NCBI GenBank assembly: GCA_031841125.1
Contig: CM063111.1
Coordinates: 38,266,955 to 38,330,954 of the forward strand
Direction: 5' to 3'
DNA length: 64,000 bases
Source: Acanthococcus lagerstroemiae
Lineage: Eukaryota; Arthropoda; Insecta; Hemiptera; Eriococcidae
A model generated the notes under the pieces. That model worked only from the letters and a program-made list of their open reading frames with translations, was not told the origin of the DNA and did not search any database. A program made the position numbers and the translations under genes. Within the stretch, counting starts at the first letter, position 1. The number at the start of each line of letters is the position of its first letter. Positions 45,868 to 57,200 of this stretch are shown here, piece after piece.

Positions 45868-46253
45868 TGTGACCTGGAATCATGAAATGTGCCTCTGGTG
45901 TCAAAAAATCAGTTTTCACTTTTTTGACAATTCTTATAGAAAAGATCACGCTCTTTTGAATGAAACAAATCGCAGCTTCCTAATATCTTCATTCGTTTTT
46001 CCACAAATTGCATTTAAAAATTACGTCAAAAGTTTAAAAACATTTGTTTACATGGCATCGTGAAACGGGCCTACGGGTATGACTGAGAACAAGAATTCGA
46101 AACGCGGTTGTCAAAGCAAAGCGTAAACGCACCACCACAGATGTACATGCTATGTACATCTGTGTGCACCACTACCACCATCCCATCTTTACACTTGTTT
46201 ATCTCAAAAACCTGTTTTTGCACAAGAGGCACATTTCATGATTCCAGGTCACA
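45868..46253. mobile_element. 386-bp MITE with TGTGACCTGGAATCATGAAA ends and TA target
   Basis: Bases 45868-45900 are inverted at 46221-46253 with a few mismatches (TGTGACCTGGAATCATGAAA onward), and TA flanks both ends. The interior does not encode a protein; it includes a hairpin at 46138-46166 (CACAGATGTACAT pairing across a 3-base loop). The TA duplication suggests mobilisation by a Tc1/mariner-type transposase. Confidence 0.8.
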
Positions 46254-46353
46254 TATTCTCCTTCGATTCAAAGGAGGTCCAAATTACCCACATATGGCAG
46301 TCGCTCTGTGAAAAACCATGAATGTCACGAAACTCATTTGCGCAATACAAAAC

Positions 46354-46497
46354 TAGAGCTCTATAACTTTGTGTGAGTACAATCGTCCGCCATTTTGACA
46401 TCAACCTTACCCGTGGATGCCGAATTCACTACGCGGTACGCTCCGCGTAGTCGGATTCGGTATCCACGGGCGCGGTTGGAGAAGTTATAGAGCTCTA
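46354..46497. mobile_element. 144-bp palindromic MITE with 7-bp target duplication
   Basis: TAGAGCTCTATAACTT (46354-46369) is perfectly inverted at 46482-46497. The centre is a second hairpin: CCCGTGGATGCCGAATTC...CTACGCGG pairs with the sequence ending at 46470. ACAAAAC occurs immediately before (46347-46353) and after (46498-46504). Non-coding. Confidence 0.8.
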
Positions 46498-46504
46498 ACA
46501 AAAC

Positions 46505-47081
46505 CAAACATATCTTTCACCAGTGTACCAAATTTCACCAGCTAATTATTCAATATACATGATTAACAACTTACTGATTAGTACCTGAAAAAAACTTAGT
46601 AGAGCATCCGAAAACAAAAACACCAAATATCTCCTCAAAATAATATTTTGGAATTTGAAGATGTTGTCTATGGTTGTTTGGATCTTTGAATGGATACATA
46701 ATACATTAGGTTCATTTCCGCTAAAGCGCGCTCAATACAATAACTTGAGATTAAGGATGGGTCCAAATTAAGCTCGTGAATAGGAACAGCCCGAACAGGT
46801 GAAGTAAGACGATCATAATTTAAAGCAGATGTCTTAACGGCTTAAATTCATTTTTTAACACATTCTGTTACCATTAGTCTGTGCTGAATGAACAGGAAAT
46901 CTGGTCGATTACGCTGTACATTCATATACTTTGGAGTCTAGAGACCGGAGGATTATTATTAATTAATAATTATGTCTGTATTAATGAAAAATATTTCAGT
47001 TGAATATTTCTGGGGATTTTTTCTGAAAAAACAGTTCAATTACTGGGGATATTTTATGCTTACTGGTTGGCAGCACTGGTT
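46505..47081. other. No gene recognised
   Basis: AT-rich; no motif. Confidence 0.4.
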
Positions 47082-47676
47082 CTATTTAACAAGCTGAGCA
47101 GTAATTTGTGTCGTCCATATGGTGTTGAATGCTTTCTGAATATCAAAGACTACTGCCTGCACGTGATGTCGACGAGAAAAGGCTTCTAAGATACTGTTTG
47201 AGAAGAACGCCAGTTGTTCTTCCGTTGATCTTCGTGGCTGGAAACCAGCTTGTTGGAGAGGGAGGAGGTTTTGTGAAAGTAGAAGAACTTGAAGACGAGT
47301 ATGTACCATTCTTTCCAAGGTTTTGCAAAGTACTTATGTCAAGGAAATTGGCCGATAGCTGTCTAGTAGATGACGAGGTTTTCGAGTTTCTAATAGAGGA
47401 ATTATGACTGCCAATCTCCAGGAGTTAGGGAAGGTGCCTGTGGTCCAAATTTTGTTGAATAGTTGTAAGATGAGCAACTGTAGTTGTTTGGGCGCGCATA
47501 TCAGCATGTTAAGGTGGATGTCGTCAGGTCCTGGACTGGTTGGCTTGGATTCTTTGATTGCATCCTGACGTTCAAATTGCAGTTTTCTGACACGGCGTTA
47601 GTGTGGGTAATGGTGCCGGCCGTTGGTTGGAGGCATGCGCAAAGATTTCCACTTGGGCCTCTGCGATTTCGTTATA
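47082..47676 (-). pseudogene. Jockey-like LINE reverse-transcriptase fragment
   Basis: The minus strand encodes the start of [10 protein letters not shown], a TAA at 47334-47336, then VLCKTLERMVHTRLQ, QQAGFQPRRSTEEQLA and AVVFDIQKAFNTIW, where the fragment is cut off at 47082. The following catalytic block is missing. Upstream (47480-47676) the linker EIAEAQVEIFAHAS can be read, and it resumes at 48510 beyond a satellite array. Protein style matches Jockey-clade elements. The opposite-strand frame 47129-47407 is a shadow. Confidence 0.75.
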
Positions 47677-48509
47677 TAGTATGGAAAAATTTTCAAAATT
47701 CGAAAAAACCAAAAATATTGAATTTAAGACTGTTTTTAAGTCAATTTTTCACGCTGAGTTCGAATTCTGTGGTTAATTTGGGCGCCGACGCTCCGTTCCC
47801 CAGATAAACTGGAAAACATTGGAAAAATTGGTCAGTTTGGGTCAAAAAATGACTTTAGCTCAATTTTGACGACGGATTTGAATTCGTCTCGAAAAACTGA
47901 GTAATTAGCACCTGCGCCGACGCCGAAGACCTCCGAAAATTTTTTTGTCCCAAAAAAGACATGATGTATGTATGGAGAAATTTTCAAAATTCGAAAAAAT
48001 CAAAAATATTGAATTAAAGACTGTTTTCAACTCAATTTTTCACGCTGAGTACGAATTCGGTGGTTAATATTGGCGCCGACGCTCCGTTTCCCAGAAACAC
48101 TGGAAAAAGTTGGAAAAATTGGCCAATTCAGGTCAAAAAATGATCTAGCTCAATTTTGACGACGGATTTGAATTCGTCTCGAAAAACTGAGTAATTAGCA
48201 CCTGCGCCGACGCCGAAGACCTCCGAAAATTTTTTTGTCCCAAAAAAGACATGATACGTATGGAGAAATTTTCAAAATTCGAAAAAATCAAAAATATTCG
48301 GTGGTTAATATTGGCGCCGACGCTCCGTTCCCCAGAAACACTGGAAAAAGTTGGAAAAATTGGTCAGTTTGGGTCAAGAAATAACTCTAGTTCAATTTTG
48401 ACGACGGATTTGAATTCGTCTCAAAAAATTGAGTAATTAGCACCAGCGCCAACGCTGAAGCTCTCCAAAAAATTTTTTTGCCCAAAAAAGAACATGGTGT
48501 ATATGTATA
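47677..48509 (+). repeat. Three-unit satellite (~289-bp monomer) inside a Jockey-like element
   Basis: Units start at 47681, 47972 and 48260 (ATGGAGAAATTTTCAAAATT), giving spacings of 291 and 288. Shared blocks are GGCGCCGACGCTCCGTTCCC, TTGACGACGGATTTGAATTC and GCACCTGCGCCGACG. The third unit lacks about 45 bases early on. Units are close to 90% alike by eye. Confidence 0.88.
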
Positions 48510-48930
48510 CTGGAACAAAGATAGTCATTGTTTTGAATGGCAGAAGGAGTGAAAAAGGTCCACTTTTTTTTCAATAGCTCGTATTTTGTTCCAAATTTCA
48601 GTTGGGGCGTTAACCGAGTAATCTCTGAAGTATATTGCTGCCAGAAGTCTTTTTAGCTTTCTTAAATTCATATTTAGCTTTAGCTCTGCGTTTTTTAAAG
48701 TTGATCAGGAACTCGAGCTAGGTATTTTGTTTAAGTTGTTGCAGCGCGAGCTTCCGGCTTTTATGAGCAGCGGCGCATGCTGAGTTCTACCAGGTTACAT
48801 GCTATCGCTGTCTATGGTGTGTTTTACGACTCGAGGGTTTTACTGGTGGGATGCTATCTCTAGCTGCCTGGAGAAGAGTGTTGGTAAGCAGACTGGTGTC
48901 CATATCTACGGTGTTGGTAGGTGGAAAATG
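48510..48930 (-). pseudogene. Jockey-like LINE linker fragment (continuation beyond the satellite)
   Basis: The minus strand encodes TNTLLQAARDSIPPVKPSSR, then NSACAAAHKSRKLALQQLK, then FKKRRAKAKYEFKKAKK, the basic linker between endonuclease and RT of Jockey elements. Stops and a frame change (near 48690 and 48780) break it. Gene order fits the RT fragment at 47.1 kb, so both are one copy interrupted by the satellite. Confidence 0.7.
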
Positions 48931-50124
48931 TAGGAAAACTGTTGCACAGTTCTTCGTGTGCCTTCCCCCGTCGACTTTTAGTTGTGGATTCCTGATAGAA
49001 TATAAGTACAGTAAGCGCCCATGGCTGCAAGAAGGACGTACCTTACGTAAGATTTACAAAAGACATGCACCCGTCTTGTAACACTCAGCTCAATTATTTG
49101 AGGTTGTACCTACTGCTGAAAAACGACAAAAATTACCCATCTGCTGTTATTTGCTTTTCATTGTTATTTTCCGCGTTAATTACGTAATCCAATTAAATAG
49201 TCGAAGCGAATGGATGCGCACAAAAATATGCGGACCTTTCATCTATTTAATTTACGCTTTGTTTTTCCTGTTCCTTATTTTCCTCTATGCGAGATCCCAG
49301 AAATTTTCACAGAGGATGATAGCGTAGGCTGCAGAAACTATTTGTCGGATTTGATTAATGCGAAGACGTAAAACGATGAGTATCGGCATCTGCTATACAC
49401 GCAGTATACAGAGTATTTAATTCGCTTCGCCAGTGTCGACGAAATTTTCCCGCGTATTATACGTTACAGACAAATAAATTTGCTCAGCAGCCTTGAAATT
49501 CCGTTTTAACTTCAGTGCGAAACCGAGAGCGGATAAGAGTGAACGTGGTGCACCTTTTGAAGACGGCGAAAATTCAGAATTTAACGTAGCGAAAAATTTG
49601 CAAATTGGATTTCTGTGCTTAATCCGGCGGATAATTTAAGAGGATGCTTTACAAGGGCGGTAATTTAGGAGAAGTTCCTGAGGGGGCTCAACACGCCGAT
49701 AGTTGAGCGCAGCGTAATTTTTCGATACTGAAATTCAGGGACCTGAAGTTGATTAAATAGCCGTGAGCCTAATTGTATTCATTTGAAGATTTTATTCTAA
49801 ATTTATTTTCAAGTTAGCGAAAACTGTACAATAACTTTCGGAGACAAACTTGGCAAAGTGAAAACTTTTCGGCCCTGGAAGTTTGCTTAAGGAAATGGAA
49901 TTACGTTGAATTTAAAAACTGGCGCAGTAACCAAGGTACCAAAAGTTGATAATATATGTAAAATGTTTTCAGAAAGTATAAAATATCTGCTCACGCTAAT
50001 CGTATCATGTTACAAGATGTTGTATCAGATACGCGTATAATTTGTGTTATATTTTCAAAAAGTGAAATAAAATATCTCAGTGCGCTCTGCTGGAAAGGAA
50101 TATTTTATAGCATTAGATCGAGAT
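48931..50124. other. No gene recognised
   Basis: No motif-bearing frame or repeat was found. Confidence 0.4.
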
Positions 50125-50133
50125 CTTCTATAC
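50125..50133 (+). repeat. Target-site duplication (left) of the Mutator-like element
   Basis: CTTCTATAC, identical to 51109-51117. Confidence 0.8.
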
Positions 50134-51108
50134 CGGTAAAACAGGAATGCGCAAAAGTACAGGAATGCGCACAGACCCCCCCCCCCTCCCCCCCAAAAAA
50201 CACTAGGAATGCGCCAAAATTTATATAAGGAATGCGCACAATGGTTTTTTGGCTTTTTTCTTCACATTCGTATTTTCTGAATGAAATAAGATAAATTAGT
50301 TTTAAAAAAGGATAATTTATTATATTGGCACAATCAAAATTGGAATATTACAATTCAGCTGGTAAACATTTAAAGCGTATTTTACTCAAATATTTAAAAA
50401 AATCATTATGATTCTCTTTAAAATCAACATATGCAGAAATTACAAACTTGATCTTTTCATTTACAATCTGTTTGCTTGGTTTTGCACGCATTTTTAAATA
50501 AGTCTGACTTTGCAAAAGCCGCAAGTTTTCTATTAAAAAATGTACATTCGGTTTGGATTTATAAAAGTTATCTTTAAAGTGTTTATGAAACGATTCAGCA
50601 CTATTGGTTGTTCGAGGAGTTAATGTTGGGGCTTCAGCCCACAAACATGGAGAAAAAGAACTATCAGTTTGAATATAATTTTCTAAAATATAATCACTGA
50701 ATTGTAGACACTCATCTGTATCAGGTGCAATTGACATCAGCTCTAAAAAGGCATCCTCAACATCTTTTGGCTCGAGATAAGATAAGCCAAAGAATAGTTT
50801 CAACCATGAACCTACTTCTGACTCCGAATTTTTGTATTCATTTTTCAGTTTCAAGCTAACAATTTTATGGAACCAATTTTGCCCTAAATGAAATTGACAA
50901 CCTTTGATTCGAATGTTATTAAAAATACATCTGGCTCCAGCATGAGCAGCTGTCTCAAAATCTAACAATTATACTCTTGGTTTGAAATCTTTGGTACATA
51001 AATTTATAGATATTTTCATTGTGCACATTGTTATCATTTATTGTTGCGCATTCCTTTCGGTCAAAAATTACCTACAAAACGGAGGTTGTGCGCATTCCTA
51101 TTATAGCC
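50134..51108. mobile_element. Mutator-like element with 9-bp target duplication
   Basis: CTTCTATAC flanks the element at 50125-50133 and 51109-51117. The ends (50134-50154 and 51088-51108) are imperfect inverted repeats converging on AGGAATGCGCA. That word occurs six times, four on the left (50143, 50161, 50205, 50228) and two inverted on the right (51045-51055, 51087-51099). The interior holds part of a MULE transposase on the minus strand. The 9-base duplication is the length expected of Mutator-like elements. Confidence 0.85.
50348..50968 (-). pseudogene. MULE transposase, C-terminal part of the catalytic domain
   Basis: The frame reads LDFETAAHAGARCIFNNIRI, then KGCQFHLGQNWFHKI, then WLKLFFGLSYLEPKDVEDAF and PRTTNSAESFHKHFKDNFY. 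These are the D-containing DFE block, the C/H motif and the E-containing AESFH block of MULE-type transposases. It is preceded by an in-frame TAA at 50969-50971, with a few more related residues (DFKPRV) upstream before the element end. The N-terminal region with the first catalytic Asp is missing, so the protein cannot be active. About 200 residues remain of a family usually 500 or more. The small size of the element suggests an internal deletion derivative. Confidence 0.82.
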
Positions 51109-51117
51109 CTTCTATAC

Positions 51118-53112
51118 ATACGTATGAGTGTCATTCTACAAAAATGGGGCATTTTGACTTTTTTTTTTTCTCTCTCTCTTTTAATATATGTACATCTCAT
51201 GGACACCTACTAACAATAATTTAACCAAATTTGGGCTTCACTTAAACTCCACAATAGGTTTTAATTTCACTTTTTTCCCCACGAGATGAGAGAATGAGAA
51301 ATTAAAAAAACAGAAACAACGCCTGTAAAATGTTCGATTTTATTAGTATACTCTTTTTCTTTCTAGCGCGTTTTTCAGCCTCCCCTCTTGGTGCCATATT
51401 GGCCTGTACTGATAAATTCGTTTTTTAATTGTAAGAAAAATTGCGTAAGAAGATGGACTTTATTATTCTCCCGGAATGTATCCCATTCCCTCACCAAAAC
51501 TAAAATATCGAAAACATGAGGGAATGAGAATTTTATCGTTACAATGATCCTAACTTGGTCTATAGTGGCACTATGGCGCCAACCGCTCTTTGGTGAACTA
51601 AGAGTAGCCTATTAAAGTAATACTATTCCTAGAATAGGTTGATTACTAACCCTATGTACAAAAAAGAGTCAGTGTGTTGGCATTGAATTACCCTGTACCG
51701 AGGGCATATCTGAAACGATCCCTGAAAAACGATGAAAATGGACTTGCGTACTCGTATTATAAATTTGCTCTTAGTTACTAATGCAGGGAAGCAGTAAGGG
51801 GAAAAAGTGTAAGAAAGCATACAGGAAAATATATAGCGCATTATGGGGAAAGAACATGTCGTAGTAGAGCATGTTATGGGATTGTGAAATAAGAAAAATA
51901 ACTTCTGTCCTCAATTTCCATAGCGTTGACTCCGCCTAAAGTCTGACACATCCGTATAGGCTTTCTCTTAAACCGTATCCCTGTTCTATCATACCATTCA
52001 CCCACAATTTAAGCTTGCACCTTAAGTGGTAACTCCCTCCCCAAATTACCTCTTAGTGTTCTTCAGCTCGAGGAAAAATAATTGTTGTTTATATTTTTTC
52101 CAAAAAAGTATGCGTTACGAAAAGTTGATTAGATTTTAACAAGCAGAGAAATTATGCGCAGAAGCATACATTAGATAGGTACCGGTACCGCTCACCTTCT
52201 TCGGGACAAAGGCGAAAGAAAAGAAAACAACTCGAGTTAAGTGGAGTTGATTCGCGAAATATCTAGCAAGTAGCAACAGTTGAAGTTTATAAAAGTTTTT
52301 CAAACCTTCGGGGAGTAATCAGTTTGCTACCGGAGAGCTAATTCGAAATAATATACGAAGCACGCTCGTTAATTATGGAGCTGGTAATGAAAGGCGTATA
52401 CCTAATCGGAGTTACCGGGTAGTTCGGACGATTTCATTGGGTTATCGCGGTGGGATGGTAGAGCCAGGGTGACGTTCCTAGTACGCGACGAAGAAATTAG
52501 CGAGGCAAAATCTCTCGCTTCGTGGTCCTCAAAAAAGTAAAGAAAATAAATTTCACAGTTTTTCGCGTTTAGTGTTGAATTTTAATCGAATAAAGATGGC
52601 AGGAAAGTGTAGGGATGGTACGGGTCGACGTACGAACCTACAAACTCCCGAAAGCTAAGCGCGTACGAACCTCCGAAAGAAAAGGCGCGTGGTGTCGTTC
52701 GAACGTATATTTCAGAACTCCTAGTATTACTTTGAAACAGGTTGTCGCGAGGGTGAAAAGACCGACCGCGCGTTAACGTCGCTCTCTCTCGGAGAGTGTG
52801 TTTTTTAGGTCACTCAACGAGAGAGACCGGCGGCCGCTACAAAAGCAATCGAAAGCGAATCATGGAGATTCACAGATCGGGTGGCCAGCCGCCAAGATGA
52901 AAAGAAAGATGAGTAAAGTGCTTCCATTCAGTAAATCGGAAGTGGAAAAATCTACCTAGGTAGCCCAAAAACTGGTCCACTTCTGTAAGCCCCTCTATGG
53001 CCTACACGGGGTGACTTTGCTCACTGTTTTCTATATTCAAGTTTGACGCGCTCTACAGACCGAAAAAACTGGGTTAGAGAATCGGGATATTTTTTGTAAT
53101 TTTGATGGGATA
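51118..53112. other. No gene recognised
   Basis: Long spacer, becoming relatively GC-rich around 52400-52900 (GGCGGCCGC at 52830). That could mark a promoter region of a gene outside the window, but no coding frame supports it. Confidence 0.35.
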
Positions 53113-54840
53113 TTTATTCATTTATTTATTTATATTTGTGTCCCCTCCTCCGACAAGTGCCCGAAGGTCCCAATAATGGTGAGGGACAGATTTGATAACT
53201 TTACAGAATGAAAAAATATTTAAAAATATAAAAAATAAAAAATAATAAAAACTAAACTATAGAGGGGGTTGACACCGGAACAGACATATGGGACCTGCTG
53301 CGGAGAGGGTCCAAGGTCACCACCGAGGGGCCCAGAAACTGAGGGATTTACTAGCCAAGGGGTGTACGAGTACACAAGATAACCTTAAATGCGCATGGAG
53401 CACCACGAGGGAAACTGATCTCCATCCTATATCTTTTGCAGAACCCTGCTAACAGAGCCGATGTACTGGCTTCTAGAAATGTAAAGTAAGTCAATCGTAG
53501 GATTACTACGGCTAACATTATTATACAGGGCAAGGGTTTTTTGTATCACTGATGATGAAATTCCCCCCGTATCAAATTACATTACATTTGTGTGAGGTGG
53601 CGCTATATGCACCGAGCGCTCAGACTTCGCAGTCCATTGCACTATTCCTCAAGTTGCTGTTAAGAATCAGCTCAGTAGCCTCACTTTTATAGCCAAAGTG
53701 AGATTTTACTTAGCTCTATCCCTTTGACTTCACTGGGTGCTGGATATTCTAGCCGCAATGCTTCGCGTCTTGTCCCGGCTATTGCTGGGCACCGACATAT
53801 GATATGGATCGAGGTTTCTTCCTTTTCTCCACAGTACCTACAGGAGCCGCTTCTTACCACTCCTATTTTATACCACATGTGTTGTGTGGCCCCATGACCG
53901 GTTAGTAGTCCGACCATGAGCCTTGCATGTTTCCTGTCAAACCTTAACAGGAACTTGGCATACTTACTGGGGGTGTCCCCTATCAGTGTTTTTCTGACGT
54001 TCATGCCACTGACCACCCGCCAGTGCATTTCCGTCTGCTTACTTATTCATGCCTTTACATTGGATTTTATGACGCTATATGCTACAGGAAGACACGGCCT
54101 AGGCGTTGCCAGTTCCTTTTTGGTGCCCTCCTTCGCTAGCTTGCCAGCGATCATATTCCCTTTTATGCCGCAGTGTCCCGGTGTCTATAGTATGGTGACC
54201 CGGTTCTACTGAGCAAGGGTGTATAGTTTGTTAACACACTCTGCCACTACCAGGGATGTAGTTTGGTGTGACGATAGTATTTTGATAGCCGATTGACTGT
54301 CTGTACAGATATAAATCTGCCTATTAACAAAGCCCTTCTGCTGGCTTCTTTCAATCGCCACCGTGATCGCCATTGTCTCCACTTGGAGGATAGTGACGCC
54401 CTCGCCCAGTGCCACTGAACAGTTGTCAGCGCCTTTTGCATTCGTGATTCCGATTCCTACACTGTGATACTTAGAGGCATCTGCAAACCACAAATTCTCC
54501 TCTTTTCCTAGAATGCTTGGCCACCTCTTTTCCCAAGCCTGCCGTGTGGGTAATAGCGCACGGTATGGCTTGTCAAAGAAATGTTCCATCGCAATTCTAT
54601 CCTTTGGCATCCCAAAGCATTTGTCTATCGTCGTCCTGGCCATCTCCCATATCCTTCCGTGGCCTGTCTTATGGGCCCGAAGGTTTGGTTGACCCAGACG
54701 ATAAGTCCCCATTATCGCCGCTACTTCTGTAGCAGCGTGAAGTGGTGGTAAGTTCAGGAGCCTTTCCAGTGCCTTTGTCGGCACCGTACTCATTGCCCCC
54801 GTTGTCATCACGCACGCGAGCCTTTGCAGGTGGTCTACCC
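53113..54840 (-). pseudogene. I-like LINE, RNase H and C-terminal region
   Basis: On the minus strand a single frame from about 54840 to 53687 encodes the segment after RT (LQRLACVMTTGAM, LLNLPPLHAATEVAA) and an RNase H domain with D in LWFADAS, E in VETMAI and D in CTDSQSA. The RNase H C-terminal motif TPGHCGIKGNMIAG follows, and a Cys/His tail CRYCGEKEETSIHIICRCP closes it. A TAG at 54206-54208 interrupts the RNase H domain. The 3' UTR runs from 53686 to a TAAA-type repeat tail at 53113-53135. RNase H degrades the RNA strand during reverse transcription. The copy lacks endonuclease and RT and was truncated exactly where an L2-like copy begins. Confidence 0.8.
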
Positions 54841-55700
54841 CGTATCAAATAATTCTGAATTTCTTCCATCACAGGAAGGAGCCCTAAACCGAATACTTGC
54901 CGAAATCTTAGGACATAATATTCTATGGTTGAGAATATCCCTTAGCAATATTAGTTTTGCCAAGTTTCTTCTATTTTCCAGGCTCAAAATTTCAAACCTA
55001 ACCAGAAGCTCATTGTAAGTGATATGAGGAGGACAGTACATGAAAACTTTACAGTGTAAATATTAAAAAAAAAACATTTTTGAATTTTTTTCAATTTCAG
55101 TGATACTTTTTTGAGTTGTAGGGTCCCAAATAATGGCAGAGAATTCCAAAACTGATCTAACAATTGTAGTAAACAATATTTTCACAGTTTCAAAATTTTT
55201 ATAATCTTTTCCAGTTCTTTCTATAAAACCAATTATTATTTTACATTTCAAGGATATGTGCTCGATATGCATGTTGAACTATAGTTTTGAGTCCAAAGTA
55301 ACTCCCAAATCGTTTACAAAATTCGCGCTTCGTAGTGGCAAATTTTTTTATTTTATAGTTAAATGAAATAGGCCTTCTTCGTCTTGCATAACTTACTTTT
55401 TCACATTTACCAATATTGAAAGGTAATGAGTTATTGTCGCTCCACTGAATAATCAAGTTAAGGTCATGCTGTAGTTTGGTACAGTCGTCTTCAGAAGCTA
55501 TATCATTTTATACAACTTTATATCATCTGCATATAGGAAAACATTCCAGTATAGAATCTTTTCTGCTATGTCATTGACAAATATTCAAAATAGAAATGGT
55601 CCCAAGACAGATCCCTGGGGAACGCCTGAAATACTCTTGTAGGATGTAGAAACCACTCCCTTCCCCCTGTACTCAACAAATTGCATTCTATTATCTAAAT
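54841..55700 (-). pseudogene. L2/CR1-like LINE reverse-transcriptase fragment
   Basis: From right to left the minus strand shows a PQGSVLGPFLF-like block, a YADDIKLYK catalytic block (about 55525), IIQWSDNNSLPFNIGKCEKV, FIERTGKDYKNFETVK, VRSVLEFSAIIWDPTTQ and the tail ITYNELLVRFEILSLENRRN. Frames change near 55290, 55460 and 55600, and a TAA at 55060-55062 lies in the conserved tail. The layout matches the 14.3-kb copy. At 54841 it is cut by the I-like element. Confidence 0.7.
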
Positions 55701-55706
55701 ATGAAT

Positions 55707-56520
55707 ATTAACAAGTGTGTTGTCAAACGTATCGTCGAATTGAAAGGGATCTCAGAGAAAATTGCAGACCTAAAACTTAAAGCAGACTCAAAAAACAAAA
55801 CCACATTCATATAGGTGTACGTCCCCACCCAGGATGCCAGTCAAGACGAAACTAATAGGTTCTATCAACAGTTAAATGAAACAGTGCAAAAAGAAAAAGA
55901 TTGGACCACAATAGTAATGGGCGACCTTAACGCCAAAGTGAGCACTAGCGGGGCCAGAAATGCATGTTTGGGGCAATTTACATTACCCATAGATTATGCG
56001 ACTTCAAATGGTTACAAATTGGTGGAATTTGCGGATCAACATAATTTAAAGTTTGCTGCAACCTTAAAAAAAAAAAAAAAAAAAACACAAGAAAATGGAC
56101 CTGGGAATCTCCCAGTGGCCACGTCAGAAATGAAATCGATCACTTCCTTACAAATAAGATACGTTACATAAAAAACATGCAAATTATTAATACCTTTAGC
56201 TTCTCCTCGGACTACAGGGTAGGTAGTGGCGCTGTCAGATTGCCTGCAAACCTACGGTTGCACAACCGAAATTCTAACACTTTAAAGATCAAATTGATAA
56301 TCCCAGCTCGTAAATACAAGGAAGCAAACGAAATTTTGGTCAAGGAATTGAGAAAGAAAAACTTTGCGAACAATAAACAAGTCCAAAATATATGTACTAT
56401 ATCTTGGAAGAAGCCATTAGGCACACTGTTAAGAAGGTAGGGATTAGGAGACCTGCCCTAAAAACTGATGACAAACTCTTAGAAAACACAAAAAAGCTTT
56501 TTAAGATAAGATAAATGTTG
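55707..56520 (+). pseudogene. RTE-clade LINE, endonuclease and connector fragment
   Basis: The plus strand encodes ISEKIADLKLKADSKN, a TAG at 55812-55814, then VYVPTQDASQDETNRFYQQL, the active-site block VMGDLNAKV and GYKLVEFADQHNLKFAAT. A run of 20 A at 56066-56085 then shifts the frame, after which RKWTWESPSGHVRNEIDHFL and the connector (RLPANLRLHNRNSNT) can be read. The fragment starts abruptly at its 5' side and ends around KLFKIR. It encodes the target-nicking nuclease of an RTE lineage different from the 57.2-kb copy (opposite strand). Confidence 0.8.
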
Positions 56521-57200
56521 AATAAAAAACTACAAAAAACTGATACAGTTGATTCCGCTGGATTGGGACACACCGGGCCGAACCTTTTTGTCTCAATTAA
56601 GCGGCTGTCCTAAAAAAACGAAATTCACAAAATTGAATTGACTTTTTTTTTTTTCTTCTTTTTTTTTCCTAAATTGATACAACGTATAGGCATTACTGCA
56701 GAAAACTATTTAATCTGCTTTCACGTAGATTCTTTAAACTCTGGCGCTGAATGAAATCAACGATAACGTCAAATGCTGCTGCTGGGCTAGCCTCATTGCC
56801 CTCCTGCATAAAATATAGTCATAATGGTTCCAAATATTTTTTCGTTTCTTGAGACGAAACTCGAACTACCGAATCATCGTCATCCCTTTCATCCGTTAGA
56901 TTATGCTTAACGCTTCTGGCTTTCCTCTTTTTCCTTTTTCTTCTGCAGTGATGTGTCCCTAAAGCGGAAATCCTGGGATTTTTCAACAGGCTTGGTTGGC
57001 AGCACTGTTCAGTATCCGTGGAGTTGCGCTAGAAAACAGATTCGCGATACTGTTCTTCATTTTTATCTAATTTTTCTCATTCCCTTGCCGGCTGCACGCT
57101 GCAGCAGCTGCTCAACGTTATGTCTTGAAGTGACTGCCAGTAGCGCTCGTACGGCAATGTAAAATGGTGCAGAAGGTCGGCAACCGTGGCAAGGAGTAGA
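56521..57200. other. No gene recognised
   Basis: Spacer between two RTE fragments lying on opposite strands. It includes T-rich runs near 56640-56670. Confidence 0.4.

Noticed and set aside
52400..52900. Promoter/CpG-like region of a host gene
   Set aside because: Slight GC rise and a GGCGGCCGC word only; no first exon or conserved element can be shown.
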